NCBI GenBank assembly: GCA_964019155.1
Contig: OZ025240.1
Location: 84,287,537-84,351,536, forward strand
From: Osedax fenrisi
Taxonomy: Eukaryota > Annelida > Polychaeta > Sabellida > Siboglinidae
Direction of reading: 5' to 3'
DNA: 64,000 nucleotides
Position 1 is the stretch's first letter, and the number at the start of each line of letters is the position of its first letter. The notes beneath the pieces are model-generated. The model worked only from the letters and a program-made list of their open reading frames with translations. It ran no database searches and had not been told where the DNA came from. Of this stretch, positions 50,946 to 61,073 are shown in pieces. A program made the translations under genes and the position numbers.

Positions 50946-52003
50946 TTATATACCTATAAGGTTATAATAATATATTATATATACGCGTATATGTATACGT
51001 GTATATATATATAATTATAATGTATTATATCTATTTATAATATCTTTATAATATCTATTTATGTATTATATCTATATTTAATCGCGTATGAATATAAATT
51101 ATATTGAAAATCATTTAAATGCATCACTAATCACTGAATGTAAATAGCGTATAACGCGCGCGCGCGCAGAATTTTCATGTGCATGTCCTTTCATGGATAC
51201 ACTGCTGTTCGAGACGACTAATGATCCTATATTTCTATATTAAACTTTAAACTTTAAACGGAATATGAATATAATAGGAATATAACTATAGTGTGTATAC
51301 ACTTACTAAATAATCATTGCATAGTATTATTGACGCTATACAAATACACTATTGACAGGTTAAAATGATACAAACACAAATTATAAATAATTTCAAAGTA
51401 AAAAATTATATATTTTGATTGGATATTATAAATCACAGAGGGTCGGTATTAAGGTAATTTAGGGGGTCGGTAATAGGACAATAATATGGGTTGCTATAAT
51501 TAAGCTATATTGGTTAATAGTTATTAAAATTAAACTATTTTTATAAACATTTTATTGATCTACAATATTATGCGCAGTATTAAGTTTTATTTTAATTAAT
51601 AAAGTAATTACAATGATTTAACAAAAGTTATTATTCAAAAAGTAAAAACAGAATATTACATTTTTTCAAATAACAATTGTAGGATTGGATATTATTTAAA
51701 ACAAAATACTTATTCATATTTATCATTAAATTACTAACAGTTCATGTATATATAATTTTGTTATATATCTTATAGTTACTGAGATACGAGAGGAGGTCGG
51801 TATTAGGTAACTTTCCCTATAAAGGAAACTTATCGATGTTATAAAGATTTTATGTGCGGTATGAATATTATTTAGATGTCATAAATAAGATATAGACTCT
51901 AGTCATAATGGAAACTATTTGATATATTGTAAATTTATGATATATTGTTGGCGAATCATATTATATGATTCATATATAAAAAAAGCTTGTCAGGGCTATA
52001 TAT

Positions 52004-52392
52004 AGGGGAAAGTAACCGAATATGGACACTCTCGTTATGTCAGAAACCATAAATCCTACAAAAAAAATGTTAATGAATAAAATATTTATAATTATATAAA
52101 TAGTCTAAAAAAGTATTTTTAATTTTTTAATTATTCAAAATATTACTGATATATCCAATAAACTGATTTTTTTAGTACGTTTTTAAATTTATGAAAAACA
52201 AATTCTACTTAAAACCTTCTCAAGGATATACAAATGTATCGATATAAAATAAAACACAATATTATTAAAAAATAAAGTATTCTAAAATTATATATATAAT
52301 TTCTATATTTGTTATAACATATTCATTTAGTTATAAGTATATATCTATAGGTCATATAAGTTCCTAATACGGACAATCTAGATGTCTTAATA
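52004..52392 (+). mobile_element. MITE family A copy
   Basis: It starts AGGGGAAAGTAACCGAATAT with the subterminal CTCTCGTTATGTCAGAAACC, shares the interior of 36657 and 48479, and ends near TTCCTAATACGGACAATC with an extra TAATACAGACATCC block. Confidence 0.72.
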
Positions 52393-52984
52393 CAGACATC
52401 CTATAACCAATCACAGCGCAGCGTAAACACAACAACTGTAGCAAATTTTTTTGCTTTCATACATTGTCTATAAGAAAATATAAGTGTACCCTACTTAAAT
52501 ATTTTTGATAATATGATAAATTAGATGAATTAAAATATATTACCAACTGTTTATATACATCGCAAAAGACTGTATTATCAACATATGCATATATACAAAT
52601 AAGGTAGGTGTATATTGTATGTAGGTAGATTTATATTGTATATTATAAGCTTACCTTTGCCATAACTAATGTTTAATTCACTCGCTAGTATCCAGTAGAC
52701 TTATCTACTGATTTTATTATTATATACGTTACCTGTTAATCTGATCAAACTGCTTTTTTTTATTTTATTATATTCATAAAAAGTTATGTTTATATAGTGT
52801 ATAATATACAAACAGAGGTATTTTTATTTATTGTTTATTTATACCCTGAGTAATTGTGCGTCAATATAAGTAATATATTATACTAGTAAATTACTAGTAG
52901 TGATATTATTACTAGTAGGTATACTACCTAGGTATATATTATTACTATACTAGTTTATATTAATTAGGATTACACATTTAAATT

Positions 52985-53035
52985 TTAACATTTTATGGGT
53001 ACTTGCCCCCCCTGGTATAAATTTCTGGCTACGGG
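52985..53035. other. Fragment of a transposon-like terminus
   Basis: GGTACTTGCCCCCCCTGGTA followed by TTCTGGCTACGGGCCTG is a C-run motif common at the ends of DNA transposons in invertebrates. No matching partner was found in the window. Confidence 0.3.
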
Positions 53036-53167
53036 CCTGAACTTAATAGGTGGTAGGCTAGCAGGATATCGGCAGCGACACCTTGACATAATAAGTCTGT
53101 CAGTTACTTCAGTTATTGACACGTGACACGTGACGTGATAGACGGTATACCGTGTACTAATAAATAG

Positions 53168-53204
<37 letters not shown>

Positions 53205-53460
53205 ATTTAAACACTAATTCAAGTATAAAATTGTTATAGTGTGACATTAATATATAAAAAACAATAAATAAATGTAATAGTAAGTATCATAGAGCTAGAG
53301 AGAAAGTATAGTGTAATGTAATAGTATAATGTCTCTCTAGCTCTGTGAGTAAGTATAGACAAGTGTACAACGTGTCGAAAAATAATATATTTCAAGTTCA
53401 AATATCAAGGACAATGAGGTATTTCTTTAGTTTATATTTAAAGGGTATACGTATAAGACG
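53168..53460 (-). mobile_element. Short LINE 3' end with (ATC)n tail
   Basis: The minus strand reads IPFKYKLKKYLIVLDI and a stop near 53400, then a 3' UTR ending TAGTGTTTAAATAAAATCAT and ATC repeats at 53168-53197. Only the last few codons of ORF2 remain. Confidence 0.65.
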
Positions 53461-53501
53461 TATACTATAGTATATATATACGTATACGTATACAACTATA
53501 G

Positions 53502-53572
53502 TTGTTGATGTATTGATGGTTTTGATGGATCCTCCATCCAGGGAGTTGATTCCAAAGGTGGCGGGCGCAAAC
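53502..53572 (+). CDS. Orphan exon candidate
   Basis: 71 nt between acceptor acaactatag and donor GTATAT. One frame is open: VDVLMVLMDPPSRELIPKVA then GAN, needing one base from an upstream exon. Third-position and GC content stand out from the surroundings. It could belong to an extension of the coiled-coil gene or to another gene. The opposite strand is also open but lacks an acceptor. Confidence 0.4.
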
Positions 53573-54088
53573 GTATATAATAACATACAAATGTGTGTTG
53601 TAAAACATGTGTATGCATACACACTATAGTGTACATACTATATATAGTACATATATGCACTATATGTATTACTATAGTAATATACACGTATACGTGTAGT
53701 TATCTATGTGTACCTATACATTTATAATAATACATATAACTTTATTAAGAAAGTAACTTCGATTATCACAAATAATATTGTATTGATCCTAATTATGAGG
53801 ACGTATTGTGTTATTTGCGATATCAAATTACACGCGTTGTAAAAGAATACCAATTTATTTTATTATCAATATTTACGAAATGACTTGTTTATGTTCAGGC
53901 AAAATTAAATTTTCATAATAATATCAAGAATACAATTATAAATTTATTATTAATAAATAATGATGCAAATTAAAAGCAAATATAATTATAATTAATTGAA
54001 TATAATATGAAGGAATTGTTTTGTATAATACAATTTCGGAGTTACGTCATATTAACTTTCAGGCGTTTATATTCTAATTATACACACA

Positions 54089-54132
<44 letters not shown>

Positions 54133-54139
54133 TATATGT

Positions 54140-54212
54140 TTACATTTTAGAGAATTGTTGCTACTATTATTCAAGTGTATAAATAAATTGTATTATTATT
54201 ATTATTATTATC
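54140..54212 (+). mobile_element. LINE 3' terminus with (ATT)n tail
   Basis: AAGTGTATAAATAAATTGTA followed by TTATTATTATTATTA is the same kind of 3' end (GTGTxTAAATAAA plus a short repeat) as at 27330 and 46556. Confidence 0.5.
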
Positions 54213-54308
54213 TCATTAATATATGTTAATATATATATCCTCTGTATATCCTTCCATCTAGATGTTATATTATAATATATTCGATATTTAGGAAAATAAA
54301 ATATATCC

Positions 54309-54342
<34 letters not shown>

Positions 54343-54368
54343 ATACATCTATATTCCTATACCCATAG

Positions 54369-54477
54369 GATCACGCAAAATAATGAAAACATCACATATA
54401 TAAACGAAAACGATAAAGAAATTCACACTGCATGTTTGCATCAGATGAAATTCCAAGAATTTATTGTGTTTCTAGAG
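54369..54477 (+). CDS. Orphan exon candidate, coiled-coil-like
   Basis: 109 nt between acceptor tacccatag and donor GTAGCT. The open frame, needing two bases from upstream, reads ITQNNENITYINENDKEIHT then ACLHQMKFQEFIVFLE. The style resembles the coiled-coil gene, but its phase does not join to exon 24 or to the candidate at 53502. Confidence 0.4.
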
Positions 54478-54889
54478 GTAGCTTATCATCTTTGATTTCT
54501 TCATATACCTCTCACGTCCTTCCTGTGTGTTGTCCTTCACTGGCGAGTCATAGAAAAACAAACATCTTATTAAATAAAGTAACTTCAACCATCATAAATA
54601 ATATTATATTATTTATGTATGACTACACAATATTTTAAAACTATAGTTTTTTAGTGTATACACAACTTTTAAAAATTACCAATTTTTTTATTTATTATTA
54701 TTTACGAAAAACTTGTTTATGTTCGTGAGAAATGAAATTTTCTAAATAATATCAAGAATACAATTATATAAATATAATAATGTAAATTAAAACTAATGTA
54801 ATATAAACATAATAAATAAGCTACTATATAATTAAGTAGTTGTTTTATGTAATTATATGTCTTTGTTACGTCATATAAACTAGGGAAAG

Positions 54890-54990
54890 TAACCTAATAC
54901 GGACACTTTAACAATAAAGGGTCTTAACATTTTATGACTCATTATTTGTATTCAAAAATTACAATATATTAATATTATATGATTATAGAT
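54890..54990 (-). mobile_element. MITE family A terminus
   Basis: GGGAAAGTAACCTAATACGG then ACACTTTAACAATAAAGGGT matches the right end of 36657 in reverse and each arm of the palindrome at 4300-4925. It is cut off by the R2-like fragment. Confidence 0.65.
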
Positions 54991-54991
54991 A

Positions 54992-55735
54992 TTATTGTGA
55001 TTTTAAAAATGTAACTCTTAGTACTCTTAATAGTACTCTTTCGGCTAATGTAACAATAGAGTTGTGAGATACTGTATCAAAAGCTTTAGAAACATCCAAC
55101 AAACACATATTTAATGGGCGTAATGTATTTGTATGCTGATATATAATAGATTTAAGTAAAAAGATATTCTCGGCAATACCATCACGTCTAATAAAAGCTT
55201 TTTGCCGTGGATTAAGACTAATTGTGTTTTCAATTCTGCGTGCCAACATTTTATGGTAAAGTCTACAGAATATCGATGACATAGTTATTGTACGATAATG
55301 GGACGGCTCAGTACTGTGCTTAGTTTTAGGGATTAAAGTAGTTAGGCCTAGTTTAAATGCTGAAGGTGTAGTAGACGATATGAGATAAATATTAAAGCGA
55401 GCTGTTATATTATTTAGACCAATTTTAGTTAAATCGCATTTTTTAAGACCATCTATTCCCGGGACGACGTCGTGTAATGTGCTGTAACATGACTTTACTT
55501 CGTTTATCGTATTTGGATGTATATATGATCGAACCAGTGATTTGTACTTCGCAGATGACCGATGAGTTGTGATAGCCTGTAGAGACCTCTCAGTAAACTT
55601 CTCCGCGATCTCCTTATTGATTGGAAACCTCTTCGAGTCACTTTTTTTGGAAAGTATATCAATTTCGATTAACGCAAGCTTTCTCGAGACGCCTTCAGAC
55701 CAACGCTGTCTCGACTGGGACGTGATGTTGTTCAA
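54992..55735 (-). mobile_element. R2/NeSL-like retrotransposon reverse transcriptase fragment
   Basis: 247 open codons on the minus strand. Motifs: VVPGIDGLKKCDL, PSAFKLGLTTLIPK, PSHYRTITMSSIFCRLYHKM, LNPRQKAFIRRDGIAENIFL, MCLLDVSKAFDTVSHNSI. This VPGIDGL...TxxPxAFxxGxTxLIPK...YRxIxxSSIxxRLxHxxLA...QxxFIxxDGxxEN series is that of R2-group elements and differs from all other LINEs in the window. The N-terminal fingers and the YADD half and endonuclease are missing. Confidence 0.78.
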
Positions 55736-55737
55736 TA

Positions 55738-56232
55738 TTGTATCTGTGTATCCTCGCGAATCTCCCCATTGGTGGCGGTACCAGAAAACTTTACAAATCT
55801 TCTCTAACTATCTCTAATATTTCCTATCACTCGTTCTCCCACTCTGAAGCCCTCAGCTGCGCCATCAGCTCACATTTCTCTCGTACCTTCAACATTTCTC
55901 TTTTCTACCGTCCTACCTCTCCCAACATAAATGTATTCCGTGATGAATTTAGTTTATTTCTACCCACTATCACCTCTAATACAATCATACTATGTGATTT
56001 CAACATACCCAACCCACTTATGATCCAGTCTTTAAATAAATTGCTCACCTCATTCAACTTTGTACAACACGTCACCTCCCAAATTCATGTCCATGGTAAA
56101 ACTTTAGACCTAATAATTTCCCCCAAAACTAATACAATTGTCACTGACCATTCCATCGGACCGCTCTTCTCCGACCACTTCCTCGTATTCCTTACCCTTA
56201 ATCACCCCAAACCCTCAGAACATCACTACTAG
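55738..56232 (+). pseudogene. LINE endonuclease segment
   Basis: Open stretch covering most of the endonuclease (CDFN, LDLIIS and SDHF motifs kept), then a stop and shift into the following open segment at 56138-56623 (linker, with ILRKAEKSYLKHLSL). The natural start is missing. Confidence 0.75.
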
Positions 56233-58290
56233 AATATCACGCAAACTCCACAGCCTCCCCATTCCTGATTTTATCTCCAATCTTTCTTTCCTTCCAACCT
56301 CAACGTCTGCTGGACTCCATACATCTATCTCCTCCACCCTCGATAAACACGCCCCTTTATTCACTAAAACATCCATCACACGCCCTGACTCATCCTGGTA
56401 TACTATATCCCTACTGAAACAAAAGCTAATCCTTCGCAAAGCCGAAAAATCTTATCTCAAACATCTATCCCTTACTTCACTTGCCTACTACAATAACCTA
56501 AAAAATCTCCACCGAAAATCTATTTCTACCGCCAAAGCCTCTCACATCACCCACAAATTTGACAAACTCGCTAATAACAGTAAGTCCATACACAGACTTT
56601 CTGCTCAACTGCTTGGTCGTTAACTTAAACCCCCTCTCCCCACTAAAACCCATTAAGAACTACCACTCCTCTTCGACAAATATTTCAATGAAAAACTTTC
56701 CACCACCCTTTCAACCCTTCCCACCCCTGTCATTCCCACCACTCCCATCACCTTTCCCGTCTCCCTTGACAAATTTGAATCTCCCCCACTTGATGAAATC
56801 ATCTCCCTTCTCAAATCTACCTCCTCAACCTAATCACTTTACCCTCTACCCCTCCCAATACTAAAGAAAATAATTAACACTGTTGGAACCCCCCTTCATC
56901 AAATCATTTACGCTTCACTTTCTTCCGGCTCCGTCCCACCCGATTTCAAAAAAGCATTTTCACCCCTATCCTTAAAAATCCACGCCTTGATTCTCTGTCT
57001 CCCTCCAACTACCGACCCATCTCTAACCTCTATATCCACTCTAAGATCCTTGAAAGTGTTATATCATCCCAACTTATCACATACCTTACAACCAATAACA
57101 TCCCCAACATCTTTCAGAGTTCCTACCTTCCCCACAAATCTACCGAATCCGCGCTAATATTCGTTACCTCTGACTTACTCTCTGGTCTAAACAATAACCG
57201 TGGTTCCATACTCGTCCTCCTTGACATGTCTTTGGCCTTTGACAATTGATTCACCTCTTACATTTCCAATCGTTCTTCCACTGTCAGGATCAACTCATAC
57301 TCATCTCCCCCCACCCCGATCTATCACCCATGGTGTTCCCCAGGGTTCTATTCTTGGTCCTCTCCTTTTTAACATTTACCTCCTCCCCATGTTCCAAATC
57401 TTTACCGACTACCCATATATTTCCTTTCATACCTAGGATGATGACCTTTAACTCTACCTCAACTGCACCGACTCCCCCACTCATGCCCCAAACTGACTTT
57501 CATCTTGCATCAACTCCATACATCAATGGCTTACTTCCAAACCATTAAACTTAACCCCACCATAACCGAAGCTATATTTCTCCACTTACTCCTACGTTCT
57601 TCCACACTCCCTGAATCACCCCCATCTTACTAAACATGACTACCCTCCCCTACTATAAACATGTCTGTAACTTTGGCCTACACTCTCTTTCCCTTGATAC
57701 TCACATGCACAAATCCATCCACTACCACTTACACTGCTTCCGCCTAATTCGACGCTATATTCCCTTCCGCATTTCTGTAACCATCGTCTCCTCCTATATA
57801 CTCCCCCTATTCGACTATTGCAACATCCTACTATTCAATCTTCCCGCCTACAAACTTATTAAACTGCAACGTCTTCAAAATTCTGAGGTACGTTGCGTCC
57901 ATTTACTTCCCCGTCGTTCCTCTGAATCCATTACACCTCTCCTCAAACAACTACACTGACTCCCAGTCTCCTATCATATTAAATAAAAATTTTCCCTGAC
58001 AATCCACAAAGCAATATATCACAACTCCCCGACTACCTTGCCTCCCTTATACATCTACACACACCCACTACTCCTATACAGACCCGATCCTCCAACACCT
58101 TTCTCCTTACTATACCCCACTTACACATCCTCCACTCCTCCCAGATACGCTCATTTGACCTATTTGCCCCTTATCATTGGAAATCCTTACCCTACCACCT
58201 TCGACAATGCAATCAACTCCTCGATCAATTCATTCTGTGTTATTTTTTAGATGTATTTAGCATTTTTAATACACATTAATAAGTGTTCTT
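55765..58290 (+). mobile_element. 5'-truncated decayed LINE
   Basis: It begins inside the endonuclease at GGGTRKLYKSSL (55768) and continues FNISLFYRPTSPNINVF, NTIILCDFNIPN, GKTLDLIISPK and LFSDHFLVFLTL. Then come reverse transcriptase pieces in several frames: SNYRPISNLYIHSKILESVI near 57005, LVLLDMSLAFD near 57212, HGVPQGSILGPLLFNIYLLP near 57328. It ends at a C-terminal NAINSSINSFCVIF near 58208. It is head-to-head with the R2-like fragment, only about 30 bp apart. Confidence 0.8.
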
Positions 58291-60285
58291 TAATATATAA
58301 TTTTCAGAATTTATACATAGTTTTAGAATTGCATTGAAATTTCCAAGATTATAATTTGGATCAGTAGAATACTCAGTGAGTATTACTCACTGACCACGTA
58401 ATGAAATATGTTGTATGATTATATCTAATAGTGATTTCAATGTTGCTCTGTAGCATTAAATTTGGTTAGATATGGAATTGTTGACTTTCATTATAGCTGA
58501 TTACTTCTTATTTTCCATAACTGCAATAAAATTATAATTTTCTTCCAAAGAGTTATTGTGGTAAATAGTAGATTTATGTTTTCTTCAAATCAGAAATCGC
58601 ATCTTTAAACTTAATAAAAGGCGAAGTGACACATTTTCCAACTTTATTGTGATTAATTTAAATTTAAGATTACATGAAATGAATGATATACACATGCAAT
58701 ACATGATATACACAACCCTCCATTTAAAGATTCATTGTAACTTACAGTGGTTATCTTGGTTATCTTACAGTGTAAGATAACCAAGAATATGTGTGTAACA
58801 CGATATTGAAGGTTTTGATGATTTAACCACATATATTATATAGGTATATTTAAAATCATCTATTTTACAATCATGAGGGGGGCCCCAGGGCTAGAGCCCG
58901 CCCTATCCCCCATTGTATTTTTCTAGGGAAAGTGCTTCGCAAAATATTTGATATCGATATCCAATATGAAATATCTTAAAATCTAATATTAATCTTCTAC
59001 ATTTCATATATATGTTCTTTAATTTAAGACGACTCGTATAATTAGGTACCAATACAAGAAACACGTTATATTAAACATATATTTAATATACTGATCCTGA
59101 GGTTTCATATATAAAAAAGAGTCATATTTGTTTGAATATTTCAATAATATTTATGTTGTTAAGATAATTATAAATAGATATTAAATTAATAATTTATATA
59201 ATCATTATAATAATCATTATATAATGATTATAATAATGAATAAAAACAACACTCATATTTTCACGATTTTAATTTTTTTTAAATAAAGCATTATACTTTG
59301 TAACAAATTTATGTTATTTTAATATATAACAAATTATGTTTTATATAGGTTATATTATATGACTTATAATTAACTTATATATAGTTATATATATATATAT
59401 ATATTTAAATATATATTTAATAAATATTATTTATCAAACAAGGACATCATGTCCTAGATACATATATATTCTTTTAATTATGGGTAAAATACGTGGCCCA
59501 ATTACATTCATTCAAATTATTTCATAAATATTTATATTTTGTAATTTATATATGTTGTAAATAAAAAAATATAAATATATAAATATATTATTAAAATTTA
59601 TGATATGCTTTATTAATTTAAATAAGTTAGTAATTTAAATATTCCATATAATATTAAATTAAATAACACAGTAAATTGTATTAATATTTGCATATTTATT
59701 TTAGTTTTAATATTCAAATTTTGAAAAATTTGTCATAGTTTAATTATAATAATTATTATTAGATTAAAAAATATTTGAATGTACTAATATTTAAATGTAT
59801 TACGAATTATATTATTTATGTATAGATTTGTTTTTTATACGATGATAATACTTATTTAAATGACATACATATGAACTACATATTATTTAAAATAATACCA
59901 ATATCAAATCATGAATATCATCATGATTATAAGCATCCATATTCAATATAGATTGTCCAAAATTAACTACTATTGAAAGTACTTTCGTTCGCTACTTTAG
60001 TGTTATATGAATATTTATTGAAATAAATAATACAAATTTAAATAGAATTATCATTTCAGAATGCTAACATTATTTAAAAATAGATTTGTAATATATTAAT
60101 TATTAATTTGAAGTACCGGGAAATAGCGCAAAATACATTTGAATTTAGATTCCTACTTATCATAAATATGATAGGCCATATAAGTTAGAGTATAAGTTAT
60201 AGGGTTTATGTCGAGTATCCACTATTAATTCAAATTGGTAGCTATTCAGTGGAGTTTGTGTTCGAATTTATATACTTATATATAT

Positions 60286-60343
<58 letters not shown>

Positions 60344-60600
60344 TGTGTTTAAATTATAAAATATATATTTATATATGAATATACAGATATTAATACAGAA
60401 ACAATTATAGTGAATTCATTGTACTTTATATGTTAAGTCAATTCGTACATAGATTATATGTAGAATGTAGAAATTAATGACAACATATGTGCTTTAAATA
60501 TTTATATATAACCATGCACATTCATAATATCAAAATTAATTTTTGAATACAATTAACAAAAATATATTGAATATATTCAATCCATTCCTCTCATATTGTA

Positions 60601-60646
<46 letters not shown>

Positions 60647-61070
60647 TCATTAATTTAATGATTTATATTGTCTATTATATTCTACGAAATATCTCCATTA
60701 TTGATAATGTTAAACCATTTTTTATAGCGACCGTTTAATGATGGCTCTTATTTAATACGGTATCCGATTATCGTTATATAAATTATATACTTATAGTATA
60801 ACGAATTAGTCAATATTAAGTATATACAACAACCATTGATAGCACTATACTGATAGTAATTATTATATATAATTATTTTTCTGCATGTTATCAAAACTTT
60901 CAGATATTACGATTGCAATATGTTATACATTTTTAATTTTATTTTGGAATTAAGTTATTTTCACACGATAAATTAAATAATATAGCGTATATATATATAT
61001 ATATGTATATTCTATAAGATTTATTCTAATCGATAGGTAGTAATTTTATACATACTAATTTCATATTTCA
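58290..61070. other. Intergenic AT-rich stretch
   Basis: No exon, LINE frame or MITE was recognised. Noted features: a hairpin GGTTATCTTACAGTGTAAGATAACC near 58765; a short G/C-run patch GAGGGGGGCCCCAGGGC near 58877; (TA)n at 59390, 60278-60340 and 60605-60645. A promoter for the gene starting near 61074 would lie at the right end but could not be picked out. Confidence 0.5.
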
Positions 61071-61073
61071 GGT

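Larger units (their letters stand above)
49465..51825. mobile_element. MITE family B copy expanded by palindromic AT DNA
   Basis: Left end GGCCTAATACCGACCCCCTT and right end GGTCGGTATTAGGTAACTTT are inverted. The outer 200-500 bp on each side match 18925-19770. About 1.3 kb of nested (TA)n, TATATAAGTATA blocks and a large palindrome (50443-50715) separates the halves. No ORF above background. Confidence 0.6.
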
